A DNA stretch of 64,000 nucleotides from Rhizobium sp. CCGE531 (GTDB taxonomy: Bacteria > Pseudomonadota > Alphaproteobacteria > Rhizobiales > Rhizobiaceae), in the NCBI RefSeq assembly GCF_003627795.1, contig NZ_CP032687.1, positions 62,001 through 126,000 on the forward strand, read 5' to 3'. Each line of letters opens with the position of its first letter. Position 1 is the stretch's first letter. The notes under the pieces are model-generated. The model made no database searches. It was not told the origin of the DNA and saw only the letters and a program-made list of their open reading frames with translations. Shown piece by piece: positions 27,789 through 40,209 of this stretch. The translations under genes and the position numbers were made by a program.

Positions 27789-29203
27789 TGTAACGGGCTG
27801 TCCCGAGTCAATCCCTTTTGAGCTTAATCCCTCGCCGAGTGCTTGCTTCTGTCCGCAGTCGACGCCGGGGTCGCTGCTTTATGGGGTCTGCTGAGGACCG
27901 GCTGGCCAATCTAAGGACGCGCAGTCACCTCAGTGCTGCTTGCGGTTCATCGGCCTATCCGCTCCATCGTCCCGGCGAAGGGACCTTGCTCCGGTGGGCT
28001 GATGGTGGTGCCCGCCCGAAACCTTGTCTTGTTGTCTCGCTTCCTGCTCAGGCGGTCATGGCTGACGCCGCCTTGTGGGGAATGAAGTTGGTTTTATCCC
28101 TGAGCATGTGGTGCAACACCACCGCCAGCTTACGGGCCAGCGCAACACGCGCCTTTCTGGGTCCCGCACGTCTTGCAACCGCCAGCGCCCAGCTTTTGAG
28201 ATCCGAACCCTTCACGGGGCGCGTCAGGATGACATTGGCCGCCTCGTAGAGCGCGGTTCGTACGCCCGCATCACCGATCTTCGAGATGCGGCCGCTATAA
28301 TCGGTTTCGCCCGATTGATACTTCTTGGGCGTCAATCCGAAATGCGGCCCCACCGCTCGTGATGATCGGAAGCGCTCAGGCGCGTCAACAGCCGACACGA
28401 ATGTCAGCGCCACCAGCACGCCAACGCCGGGCGTCGTCATCAGCCGACGTGCATTATCGTCCTGACGGGCCATGACACGCAGCTTTCGTTCAAAACCTGC
28501 AAATTCGTCCATAAGCGCGTCGCGCACCTTCAACAGTGAAACGGTGATCGCCTCCAAGGTCGGATGACCTTCAATCAGCTCGCGGATCCGTGCCGCATAG
28601 GTGCGCCGCGTGGTCGGCCCTACCTTGAGGCCGAAACCGCGCAGAATGCCCCGGAGGCTCATCTCGATGTCGTGAAGTTTTCCCTGGATGAGCTTGCGTG
28701 CGGTCAGCAGCGCTCGCACCTCCTGGGCCGGAAGAGATTTGCAGTGGACCGGCCTGAACCAGCCAAGCCGCATTAACTGCGCAATACCCCGTGCGTCCTT
28801 CTTGTCGGTCTTCACGGGCATCGTCTTGAAGGCCGCCCGCACGTGGCGCGTCTCGATCAGTTCGACCGCCAGATCCGCCTTCGCCATTTCCGCGTAAAGC
28901 CATTGCGACAAGGGGCCAGCCTCAAGACCAATTCGTTCCATCGCCGCGCCCTGCTCGCCAAACCAGGCGATCAGCGCATCGGGTTCACTGTGGACCTTTG
29001 CCTCGCGCACGATGCGGCCATCCGCATCCACCACGCACACACTCGAGTATTCCAACGAGACATCGATTCCGGCATACTGCTTCATGGTCGTCTCTCCGTG
29101 ATGCTATGGAGCAGGCCACTCCTGACTCCGCGACACCATCATTGTGAGGGACGACCACCAAGCCTTCAAACTCGCCTGGCTGGGATCCGCCCGTTACACC
29201 ATC
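27789..29203 (-). mobile_element. IS110 family element, IS1111-like
   Basis: About 1.4 kb with one transposase. Subterminal inverted repeats are TGTAACGGGC (27789-27798) and GCCCGTTACA (29189-29198), perfect over ten bases, with five further bases (CCATC) on the transposase-upstream side. Such offset inverted repeats mark the IS1111 subgroup. The ends are set by the restored host gene frame. No clear target duplication. The 250 bases downstream of the transposase are non-coding and may specify a guide RNA. Confidence 0.85.
28048..29085 (-). CDS. IS110 family transposase (DEDD/Ser recombinase)
   Basis: A 345-residue transposase. The N-terminal RuvC-like DEDD domain shows 'YAGIDVSLEYSSVCVVD', 'IGLEAGPLSQWLY' and 'KTDKKDARGIAQLMR'. 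The C-terminal domain has 'MTTPGVGVLVALTFVS', 'VGPHFGLTPKKYQSGETDYS' and 'KIGDAGVRTALYEAA', the second of these containing the catalytic serine region. Full length, no stops. It catalyses cut-and-paste through a circular intermediate. Confidence 0.93.
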   Translation of the reverse strand: MKQYAGIDVSLEYSSVCVVDADGRIVREAKVHSEPDALIAWFGEQGAAMERIGLEAGPLSQWLYAEMAKADLAVELIETRHVRAAFKTMPVKTDKKDARGIAQLMRLGWFRPVHCKSLPAQEVRALLTARKLIQGKLHDIEMSLRGILRGFGLKVGPTTRRTYAARIRELIEGHPTLEAITVSLLKVRDALMDEFAGFERKLRVMARQDDNARRLMTTPGVGVLVALTFVSAVDAPERFRSSRAVGPHFGLTPKKYQSGETDYSGRISKIGDAGVRTALYEAANVILTRPVKGSDLKSWALAVARRAGPRKARVALARKLAVVLHHMLRDKTNFIPHKAASAMTA

Positions 29204-30027
29204 TAACGGTCAATTTTGGTGCCTTGCTTCACTCTAGCAATCCGCTCATCAACACGGGGCTCGCCGTCCTTTCAGGTGTGCTCGTCGCGATAGCCGGTGA
29301 CTTCTTCTATTATTGGATGCATCGCGCCCAACACGCCGTTCCGTTCCTTTGGCGCCTGCATGCCACTCATCACTCAATTCGTGAACTGACGGCCTGGAAT
29401 TGCAATCATCATTTTACCGAGCCATTTGTATACGCATTGTTTGTCACGCTACCACTTACGCTGGTTAACTTCGAATCAGGCGTCGTGCCCGTCGTTGCCA
29501 TGACCCTAATTACCTTTCAGGCCCACCTTTCTCACTCTAGCACACGAGTCAACCTTGGGCCGCTCCGATACATTATCGGCGACAACAAATTCCACCGCAT
29601 TCACCACTCGATGGAACCGCATCATCGGCATCGAAACTATGGGTTCTTTACGACGGTATGGGACACGATTTTCCGCACGGCATATTGGCCGAAAAAGGAC
29701 GAGTGGCCGCAAGTTGGTCTCCGAGATCAGTCCGAACCACTCACCGTACGTGACTATTTTATGTTTCCGTTTGATAAGCGACGTTGGATCAGAACCAAGG
29801 TCGGAAATGGTATGCGGGGAGTTGAGGCTGGCGGATTGAACGCGGCGGAAAGAGATGGACCTGTTCGTTCGGATATCAGTTCCGCAGCTTGAAGTTCAAA
29901 GAGTTGGGTCTGATCTAAACTTGGTGGCGGCCTTGATCAGGAGGCTGCTTAGCGAGAAGATCTGCAAGGCTGCGGCCCACCGTTTGGTGATGATCCTATC
30001 CGGCAAGTTGAGCACGAGGGTCGGCTC

Positions 30028-30245
30028 AGATCCGTTTCATCTTAGCATCAAAGCTCCCCGGCCCGGCCAAGACCAGATACAGGACGACGAAGCAAAACAG
30101 GATTAAGCCATCGCCGCCGCCTGCGGGCAGCATTGGCGAAAACCAACTGTCCTGCCGGTGCCTCGCCGCCTGAGGGGAAGCCAAATAGTTTCACAGTGCC
30201 ATGTTCAGTGAATAGCCGCGCGGCAACAATCCAGAGCACGGCAAG
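30028..30245 (-). pseudogene. DoxX family remnant
   Basis: The minus strand reads 'WIVAARLFTEHGTVKLFGFP' and, after a large internal deletion and a frame change, 'GGGDGLILFCFVVLYLVLAG' and 'FDAKMKRI'. Both ends match the intact DoxX at 24.95 kb (EHGAMKLAGFP and FDAKMKRI), but the middle two membrane segments are gone. A decayed paralogue. Confidence 0.75.
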
Positions 30246-30629
30246 TGCCGTCTGCGTGTTTTGAAACGTTCCTTCAAATTAGTATTGAGCCTCTTCGCCG
30301 CATCATAAACTCCCGCTCAATCGGGATCCGGATCAGAAGGCGCTCGACCGCTGGGATGAACCGAATTGATCTCTGGCAAATATCACGCCAATAGAAATTC
30401 GCAGAGGACGTGAAACCATTGTTACGCATGGAAAGGTCTTTCCGGGCGCCGAAGGGGATTGCCCTCCGAACAGATCGACTACCGATATAGCGATGACAAA
30501 AGGCCTGCCGTTCACTCGCTGAAGTTCACCAGGATGCTGTGCGGATCGCTCTTTCTTTCCCACCAAATGGGCCCGCTGTCGGACTGCGCGATATTCAATT
30601 TTCCGCCCACTATGCGATTTGCGAAGAAA
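30246..30629. other. Intergenic, no gene recognised
   Basis: No coding or regulatory feature identified apart from the hairpin that follows. Confidence 0.4.
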
Positions 30630-30661
30630 GTTTTCACAGAGCGTCTTTGCGCTGTGAAAAC
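30630..30661. repeat. Hairpin upstream of nodD
   Basis: GTTTTCACAGAGCG and CGCTGTGAAAAC form a 12-base-pair stem with a two-base bulge. It lies about 75 bases before the nodD start. It could be an operator, a leader hairpin or the terminator of lost upstream genes. Confidence 0.45.
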
Positions 30662-30734
30662 GTCAATTTGTATTACTAATGAGGAGTACTGATAGGTTTG
30701 TAGGGCGTACATACACGCTGTGGATAGATAAGTT

Positions 30735-31709
30735 ATGCGGTTCAATGGTCTTGACCTAAATCTCCTAGTCGCGCTCGACGCCCTGATGAGCGAACGCAAT
30801 CTGACGGCGGCGGCGCGCAGCATCAACCTGAGCCAGCCAGCCATGAGCGCGGCGGTCGCACGGTTGCGCACCTATTTCCAAGATGAGCTGTTTACGATGG
30901 CCGGCCGCGAATTTATCCCCACCCGGCGGGCTGAAGGTATCGCGCCGGCGGTGCGCGAGGCTCTGCTGCAGATTCAGCTCTCCATTATTTCGAGGGAGCC
31001 GTTTGACCCGGCTAGGTCGGATCGCCGCTTCAAAATTGTGCTTTCCGATTACGTTACACTCGTGTTTTTCGAAAGGATTGCGGAGCGTGTCGCGCGAGAA
31101 GCTCCCGGCATCAGCTTCGAATTTCTTCCCCCCGGCGATGATAATGAAGACCTTCTTCGGCGCGGCGACGTTGATTTTTTCATTCTGCCGGAAATATTCT
31201 TATCAAACGCCCATCCCCAAGCGAGACTGTTCGATGATGTCCACGTGTGCGTAGGCTGCACCTCGAACAAGCAACTGGAAGAGCCGTTTACGTTCGAGAG
31301 ATACATGTCGATGGGGCACGTTGTGGCCAAATTCTATACGCGGAGGCCGGGACTCGAGGATTCGTGCCTCCTCGAGCACGGTCGCGAGAGACGGATCGAC
31401 GTCGTCGTACATGGCTTCAGTATGATTCCGTCCATGGTTTCGGGCAATGAGCGCATAGGAACCATGCCCTTACGGCTGGCGCAGCACTTCGCAAGAACAA
31501 TGCCGCTGCGCATCGTCGAGCTTCCGCTGCCACGACACCTTCCGTTCACCGAAGCCGTTCAATGGCATGAACTTCACAATAGTGATCCGGGAAGCGTCTG
31601 GATGCGCGAAATGCTGTTTGAGGAGGCGTCCCGCATGGTTTCGCCGATTGCCACGACCGCGCCGCTCAGCAACTCAAACCAGCACGAATGTTGTCCTGCG
31701 CACATGTGA
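30735..31709 (+). CDS. nodD: NodD, LysR-type nodulation regulator (copy 1)
   Basis: A 324-residue LysR regulator that binds nod boxes and responds to flavonoids. The N-terminal '[20 protein letters not shown]' and '[15 protein letters not shown]'-type helix-turn-helix (here with '[12 protein letters not shown]') are diagnostic of NodD. The effector domain has '[18 protein letters not shown]' and '[20 protein letters not shown]'. Closely related to copy 2 at 47.6 kb, differing mainly after residue 90 and in the C-terminal tail. It would act on the nod boxes in this window. IS21 begins 55 bases after its stop. Confidence 0.95.
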   Translation: MRFNGLDLNLLVALDALMSERNLTAAARSINLSQPAMSAAVARLRTYFQDELFTMAGREFIPTRRAEGIAPAVREALLQIQLSIISREPFDPARSDRRFKIVLSDYVTLVFFERIAERVAREAPGISFEFLPPGDDNEDLLRRGDVDFFILPEIFLSNAHPQARLFDDVHVCVGCTSNKQLEEPFTFERYMSMGHVVAKFYTRRPGLEDSCLLEHGRERRIDVVVHGFSMIPSMVSGNERIGTMPLRLAQHFARTMPLRIVELPLPRHLPFTEAVQWHELHNSDPGSVWMREMLFEEASRMVSPIATTAPLSNSNQHECCPAHM

Positions 31710-31764
31710 TCCGAAAACTTCATCGGGCCATGACTATTATATGGCTGCCATAGCGCCGTTTCGG

Positions 31765-34476
<2,712 letters not shown>

Positions 34477-34892
34477 CGATAGTGGGATTAGCTTAACACC
34501 GGGGACGCTAGTTTAGGGTAGCCGATCGCGAACATCGCTCATCCATGACCTCACGTTTTGCCGGTCTGTCTGCCGCTCAACGATGTCGGAGATGCGACTA
34601 CGCCGTGAGGGCCACTTGGGTGATCTTGTTGGACAGTGGCACTTTGAGCCATCGGCAGATCCGGATAATGCACGCGCCCCGCCGAAGAGTAGATGATTGC
34701 GTCCATCGCTCGTATGTGACTGCTGGGCTGCCGGACAATTGCCGCAGGGTATCTTGTCGACGTGCTCACTGCCCAGTTGGATCAATGTCGCGGACATGGT
34801 CATGAAGAACCCCCGGTCAACGCCGTGCCAAGATTGTAGGACTCGGCGCGGCGATGGCGGGTGATCAAATTGATCGGTGATCGTGGGGTTGC
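34477..34892. other. Intergenic, no gene recognised
   Basis: A 127-residue minus-strand frame lies here but shows no family features. Possibly old mobile-element debris. Confidence 0.35.
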
Positions 34893-35303
34893 TCACTGCT
34901 TTGCGGGCGCGGATTTCTGCAGTTTGTCGTCAAGTTTCTTCACGAGAACAGGATCCTTCTGTGCAGCGGCCAGAATTTCGTTGTATTCGTCCACTGAAAT
35001 ATTGGGAGAGGTCTGAACGGCCTGTATCATCTGTTTTCTTGCCTCGCTCCGTAGCTCTTGCTTCGCTGTCTCATCCGGCGCCGCCTTGATCTTGGCCGCG
35101 TACTCCTGCCTAATCTTGTCCACCTGGAGATAGGCGACGGCAAAAGCTTCGATCTTCTGGTCACTGATGGCCGCAGCCGCACCATTGCCATCTGGTTGCC
35201 CTTGGGCGGGTTGCGTCTCTTGCGCCGCTGCAGGATTGCTGAGAAACATCAAGCCCAAAACTGCAGCGGTCAACGATGCGGCAGAGATGTAACGATCGAT
35301 CAT
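34893..35303 (-). CDS. Secreted DUF4168-like protein
   Basis: A 136-residue exported protein. Residues 1-29 form a signal peptide ('ASLTAAVLGLMFLSNPAAA') followed by a glutamine/proline-rich linker. From about residue 50 comes a helical domain: 'ISDQKIEAFAVAYLQVDKIR', 'AKQELRSEARKQMIQAVQTS' and 'SVDEYNEILAAAQKDP'. The layout matches DUF4168 proteins of unknown function in the periplasm. The ATG at 35303 is chosen because AGAGGA lies six bases before it. A promoter of its own is likely, since the gene upstream on this strand ends 292 bases away. Confidence 0.75.
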   Translation of the reverse strand: MIDRYISAASLTAAVLGLMFLSNPAAAQETQPAQGQPDGNGAAAAISDQKIEAFAVAYLQVDKIRQEYAAKIKAAPDETAKQELRSEARKQMIQAVQTSPNISVDEYNEILAAAQKDPVLVKKLDDKLQKSAPAKQ

Positions 35304-35595
35304 TTTAATTCCTCTCATATAGTGCGGGGGACAAGGCTTCTTTCCCAGCGTAAAGCCAAAAGCGGTGATATAGCCGGCTTCGGTCGACGAGGATTCGGCG
35401 ACAATGTGGCCTTCAATGCTTGCCATAGGACGATAGCGAGGCGATCATGATACCATGAACGGGGCGCTGCCGAGAACTTTGCCATCATCAGGAGCATATG
35501 AACCGGATGCGACGGCGAGGAGCTTGACGTTTAGCATCCAACTGGACGGCCAGCACGGCGCAGGAAAAGTTGTTGGGGCTCCAAATTATGGCGCA

Positions 35596-36624
35596 TCAGT
35601 TAAGACGAGCCATAAATTCGGATTGAATAGTGGCTGCTGTGTAAAGGGAAGCATCCAGCGGCAGGGTCCCAAATGCAAGTTGACACAGAAGATAGTTGGC
35701 GCCTGCCTCTTCTACCTGGCTAAGTAATGTTTGTCTCACCGACGCCGCCGACCCTGCGATGCATAACTCGTTCTCAACCGCCTCGTCGAAAGTCAGCGGC
35801 AGGTTTGGTGGAGTCTGCAGGTCATTTAGCTCGTAAAGGAATTCAAAGCTGGCGAGCCAGTGTTCGTAAGCCGGCGCTGCGAGCACCCAGGCTTCGCGGT
35901 CAGAACGCCCAATCACGATCATGCGAAGCAAGCCACGAAACGAGGATTGATCATCTTCGCCCGTGTTCTCTTTTCGATGGGCGCGGAAGGCGTCAGTAAT
36001 TTTGCGGACAGAAGAGGACGGTCCCAGGCACGCGATGTTTGCGCCGTTCGCAGCGGCCCAGCGGGCCGATTCGGGTCTACCTGTGGCAATCCACATCGGT
36101 GGATGCGGGCTTTGATGAGGTTTTAGTGTCAAAGGTATGTTGCTCAGCTCAAAATGCTGGCCCTTATGGGACAACGTGCCGCCTCTCATCGCATTAAGAA
36201 GAATTTCACTGGCTTCCGCATAGCAGCCTGGTGCCGCGTCCGCACACATCCCGAAATAACTTAATTCGATCGGGAGAGAACCGCGTCCAATCCCGACCTC
36301 AACTCTGCCGCCGCTCAATTGGTCCAGCATACAGATTTCTTCAAAAGCACGCAGCGGGTGATAAAGGGGCAGCAGCATGACAAGTGGCCCGATACGAATC
36401 CAACGCGTACGCTGCGCGACGCTCGATAAAAACAGATTTGGCGATGGCCCTCTCCCATGTGGAGTACAGTGGTGCTCAGCAAGGTGATAAGCGTAAAAAC
36501 CAAGGCCGTCGCACGCCTCGGCTAACCTCAGGCGATCTGAGTACTGCTGGGCTATGTTGCAGCCGTTGTCGTCCAGATGATCGAAGATGCCGAAGGTCAG
36601 ATTAGAAGGAATGGCATTTCCCAT
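35596..36624 (-). CDS. y4wF: Luciferase-like flavin monooxygenase, Y4wF-like
   Basis: A 342-residue TIM-barrel monooxygenase of the bacterial luciferase superfamily, using reduced FMN and oxygen. Seen are 'LRLAEACDGLGFYAYHLAEH', 'IRIGPLVMLLPLYHPLRAFE' and 'LSGGRVEVGIGRGSLPIEL'. In NGR234 a gene of this type, y4wF, follows a HisC-like aminotransferase behind a nod box and is needed for indole-3-acetic acid production. Here the same order and spacing hold: aminotransferase 212 bases upstream, nod box beyond. The gene symbol rests on that synteny and family match, not on alignment. The ATG at 36624 begins the recognisable domain. Confidence 0.75.
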   Translation of the reverse strand: MGNAIPSNLTFGIFDHLDDNGCNIAQQYSDRLRLAEACDGLGFYAYHLAEHHCTPHGRGPSPNLFLSSVAQRTRWIRIGPLVMLLPLYHPLRAFEEICMLDQLSGGRVEVGIGRGSLPIELSYFGMCADAAPGCYAEASEILLNAMRGGTLSHKGQHFELSNIPLTLKPHQSPHPPMWIATGRPESARWAAANGANIACLGPSSSVRKITDAFRAHRKENTGEDDQSSFRGLLRMIVIGRSDREAWVLAAPAYEHWLASFEFLYELNDLQTPPNLPLTFDEAVENELCIAGSAASVRQTLLSQVEEAGANYLLCQLAFGTLPLDASLYTAATIQSEFMARLN

Positions 36625-36836
36625 TCGATTGTCTCCAATGTTAGATGAAAGATGTCGATTCAAGCGATGAAGAGGCGGTCTATGCTCCGGCCGTGGTTCT
36701 CCACGACGAGGCATCAAAAGGCACCAGGGTCAGTGCAATCGCCGACACCGGTTGTGTCGACCTCATTTGGTGCGGAGATCTGGGTATCCCGGCCAAATCG
36801 ACTTGGCTGTTTCTGTGGTGTCGGCAAAAACAAAGA

Positions 36837-37949
36837 TTAGCCGTGCGTGACCGGCTGCATCTTCAGGCTTTTAGAAATGTCAGCGGCGGCTGATAGGAAT
36901 GCATCCATTTGGGTTTTTGAACCGACGCTTACGCGAATATGATTTTCCAGGCCGTCATCGGGAAAGACGGCAACAAGTATCTTTCGTCTTCTCAACGATG
37001 CTTGCCACCACGTGCCGTTTTGCCCAGGTGGTGCGCGAGCAAGCAAGAAATTTGCATGAGACGGGGTCACCGAAAATCCGAGTTTAGAGAGTGCGGCCGT
37101 GGTTCGGTGTCTTTCATCTTTGATATGTTTGTGGTTCTCGGCGTAGGCGGCGCGGTGCGAGAGGATGCTGGTGCCGACCGCGTGGGCAATAAGATTCATA
37201 TTGAAGAGATTTTGGCTGTTACGCAGCCTTCCGATAAGTTCAGGATGACCGAAGCCGAAACCAATGCGAATACCGGCGGCGGCGTAGCTTTTAGAAAATG
37301 TTCTTAAGACCAGCAGGTTCGAATGGCGATTGATAAGTCGTAGAGCATCGTCGGGCGCAAAATCGACATACGCCTCATCCAACACTATCAAACGGTCGGA
37401 TTGCGCAGCGAGCCTGTCGATCTCGGCTATTGGAACAAAGGTTCCGCTCGGGTTATTCGGATTGGCCAGCAGGATGAACTTTGCCTCTTTTGCGGGACCG
37501 AGAAGCAATTGCTCTATCGGCAACGAATAAGCTTTGCTCCATTCGATTTCGAGAAATTGAGCACCCTGCAACAAGGCTAGTTTGCGGTTGAACGAAAAAC
37601 CTGGCGACATCATCGCCACGCTATCACCCGGAGCAAGGAAAGCCCTGTAGATTAGCCCCAGCAGTTCAGACGATCCATTGCCGGCGATCACCTGATCGCG
37701 GGAGAGGCCATACGCATTGGCGGCCGCTTCCCGCAAGCAGCGATTATCATCCTCCGGATAAAGGTAATGCCGTTTGAGGGCGGCAATCGCGCTTCGCATC
37801 ACCAGCATTGGCAACGGAAATGGATTCTCATTCGTGTCCAGCTTAACGCAATTGGCTTCAGGACCCGGCTGTTTAGCCGGAATAGCGTCGAGCTGTCTCA
37901 CCGTCTGCGAAAGAGCCGAAAGCACACTTTGCAGTTTTGCATCAGACAT
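36837..37949 (-). CDS. y4wE: HisC-like aminotransferase, Y4wE-like
   Basis: A 370-residue class I/II PLP aminotransferase. 'KLDTNENPFPLPMLVM' and 'YPEDDNRCLREAAANAYGL' are the HisC-type N-terminal blocks. 'VIAGNGSSELLGLIYRAF' binds the cofactor phosphate, 'LANPNNPSGTF' and 'LIVLDEAYVDFAP' contain the PLP-contacting Asn, Asp and Tyr, and 'VLRTFSKSYAAAGIRIGFG' has the Schiff-base lysine. Such enzymes accept histidinol phosphate or aromatic amino acids. Next to the luciferase-like gene and downstream of a nod box, a role in tryptophan-dependent auxin synthesis, as for y4wE of NGR234, is the best inference. True histidinol-phosphate aminotransferase remains possible. Confidence 0.8.
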   Translation of the reverse strand: MSDAKLQSVLSALSQTVRQLDAIPAKQPGPEANCVKLDTNENPFPLPMLVMRSAIAALKRHYLYPEDDNRCLREAAANAYGLSRDQVIAGNGSSELLGLIYRAFLAPGDSVAMMSPGFSFNRKLALLQGAQFLEIEWSKAYSLPIEQLLLGPAKEAKFILLANPNNPSGTFVPIAEIDRLAAQSDRLIVLDEAYVDFAPDDALRLINRHSNLLVLRTFSKSYAAAGIRIGFGFGHPELIGRLRNSQNLFNMNLIAHAVGTSILSHRAAYAENHKHIKDERHRTTAALSKLGFSVTPSHANFLLARAPPGQNGTWWQASLRRRKILVAVFPDDGLENHIRVSVGSKTQMDAFLSAAADISKSLKMQPVTHG

Positions 37950-38630
37950 ATCTTTTCTCCGTATCAGTTAGTCGAACCCGCTAGCATGTGATCGGCAGTC
38001 CTAGCTGAAGCCCATGTATCTTCGTTCCGCTTCGACGACGGCAGCAACGATCATCCTGTCCGCAGATCGCCACGCAACGCTAACCCTCTAAAACCGCAAT
38101 TTGCTCAAGCCTTTGAAATTAGAGCGGCGCCTTTGGACCAGCCGCCTCTCACGATGTGATTTGGCGGCCAATGCCGCCAGCTTGCCCCCGCCGTTTTCGA
38201 ATGCGGCTCTCACCCGGCCCATCCCCTAAAGTGGTAGTCTCGGCAAAACTCCGAAGGCAGCTGACGGGATCGCAATCGCGACCGACCGCGTCGAGACCGG
38301 CAGAAACGTGCAGCTCGCTTGGACGATCACCACGGAAATCTTCATGAGGGCCTCCTGGAGCATGAAATTACAAGCCGAGAGCTACGGACTGGATCGAGAC
38401 CTCAAACACGACCATGCGAGCGAGATCGATACCGTCCGTCGGCGGATTGGGTATTCTGATCTGCCCAATACCTTCGCCACTGATGAGCCGGCCGTCGCCA
38501 GTGGGATCAATGGGGACATCGTCGACATCCCTGCCGAGGAGGCTTATCGTCATGTGAACCACCACTGATTAGCATCGCCGACCCCACCGTCGGTGGAGCA
38601 CTTCACCGCCTATTTACGCTTGATCGGCCC
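37950..38630. other. Leader between nod box and y4wE-like gene
   Basis: About 680 bases separate the minus-strand nod box from the aminotransferase start. A 65-residue minus-strand frame (38368-38565, 'ISLLGRDVDDVPIDPTGDGR') lies in it. It has no recognised family and may be a small gene or the stub of a lost one. Confidence 0.35.
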
Positions 38631-38677
38631 ATCGGGATAATCGATTGATTTAATAGGACTCATCCAAATGTCGGATG
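38631..38677 (-). promoter_or_regulatory. nod box upstream of y4wEF-like genes
   Basis: On the minus strand CATCCGACATTTGGATG gives ATC-N9-GAT. Exactly 22 bases later ATTAAATCAATCGATT gives ATT-N9-GAT followed by ATCCC. The YATCC, GGATG and AATCGATT blocks all fit the nod box. It points toward the HisC-like and luciferase-like genes, as nod box NB15 does for y4wEFG in NGR234. Confidence 0.75.
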
Positions 38678-39228
38678 GTTGCGGCAAGCTTCGCATCACA
38701 GCGGTGAAAATCGACCAGGGCAGGTGTCGTCGGTTCGTGCCCGCGGCGGCGTCGCTCGTGGCAGCGCAATAGACTGCCGGCCATGGCTCTCGCGGGCTCC
38801 TCGACTCACCGCCGCATCGACATTGCAATGTCCTAATCATCGTCTCGGCACGATTTGCTGCAGGCGATGTTCAGGCCGTCATTCCAACGCGATCGGAAGT
38901 ACAGGCTCTCCCTTGAGTCTGATGCGGGCACTATCTCGCGATTTTCATTGGAGGATTAGGTTATCGTCGAATTTGGCGGCGATCGCCGGCTCCGCTCGTG
39001 CTGTCGGCACCCTCGCCGGCATTGGCGAGAAGACCGACCGGCGGGACTGGGTGTTCGAGGAAGCTGCGGGACTATAGCGCGGGCTTAATGCGAGCCTGGC
39101 TCGCGGGCAAATGACATATTTTGATGCAAGCGCCGCTGCGAGCAACCTCCCAGCGTCGAGAAGCATGTTGCCTCCAGCTGCAGCTCCTGATCCGCCTTTC
39201 CTTCGGATAGAGACGTAGCCGCAAATGC
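38678..39228. other. Intergenic, no gene recognised
   Basis: Short overlapping frames only. Before the IS5 insertion this stretch was the upstream region of the metalloprotease-like gene at 42187. No TGT-N10-ACA was found in its last 90 bases. Confidence 0.4.
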
Positions 39229-40209
39229 TTAGAGGCTGCCTCAAAAAGAGGTGGGTGATTTCAGCAGGTTATGATTCCTTCGGATTTGCGAGATTCGATG
39301 GAGAACACGATGGCCTGGACCAAAATCACCCGTCGGCAATATGCCCGGCGAACGGCACGCTACGCAAGCGATATGACGGATCGGGAATGGGGTCTGGTTC
39401 AGCCTTTCCTGCCAATGCCGCGCCGCTTGGGCCGCCCGCGGACCACGGATTTGCGAGAGGTGGTGAATGCCCTGCTTTACATCGCCACAACTGGTTGCCA
39501 ATGGCGGATGCTGCCGAAGGATTTTCCACCCTGCTCGACCGTCCAGCGCTATTTCTATGAATGGAGAGCGTTGGGACTTTGGCCACGCATCAACCATCGT
39601 CTCGTGATGGAAACGCGCGAGTTGGAGGGCAAGGAGGCAAGCCCGACGGCCGGTGTGATCGATAGCCAGAGCGTCAAAACCACCGAAAGCGGCGGCATCC
39701 GGGGCTATGACGCGGGCAAGAGTGCGCCTCGAAGGCGCGTGTCACCAATGGAGGAAGGTTCCATCCAGAGAGTTGTCGATTGATCTGGTAGCTGACGAGC
39801 GGATCGGTCGGGTAACCGGCCGGTTCGAAGCCTCGTGACAAAGGCCGCCTTGGGCGGTTGAGCAATCCAGTGGGCCGTAACGCGAGTGAAGTCCGAGCAG
39901 GCCTCGAAAGAGTCGATGCAGATGCCGACCCGTCTCTTACCCGGGGAAGGCCGTGCGAACAGGGAAGCAATCGTCACAAGCACCTGTTCGGTCTGCCGGG
40001 GTATTGGGCACGGCACGCGGGAAGGGTGATGCGGGTAATCGAGGGAGACCCGTGCGGTCGGAGGTCGCGGCTTCGACATCGCTGATGGCGATGGACCGGA
40101 CGGGAGTCGGACAGGGTCGTAAGACTGTCGATGCCGGGCAATGCCGGCGGAGGAAAGGACCCTGACTTCTGGCATGCTTTCGAAGATGGTGAGGAAAGGG
40201 TGATTGGCG

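Larger units (their letters stand above)
27554..29892 (+). pseudogene. Fatty acid hydroxylase/sterol desaturase-family gene split by IS110-family element
   Basis: Codons 1-78 (27554-27788) encode an N-terminal membrane anchor ending 'LYALGLQLLGIKPLL'. The rest resumes at 29204 as 'TVNFGALLHSSNPL' and continues to 29892. Joining base 27788 to 29204 restores one frame (CTA ACG) of about 307 codons. The second part carries the di-iron histidine clusters: 'YYWMHRAQH', 'LHATHHSIREL' and 'KFHRIHHSMEPHHRHRN'. Intact members hydroxylate or desaturate lipid chains in the membrane. The nod box upstream makes it a former member of the nod regulon, perhaps modifying Nod factor acyl chains or membrane lipids (inference). 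No functional protein is expected while the element is present. Confidence 0.85.
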
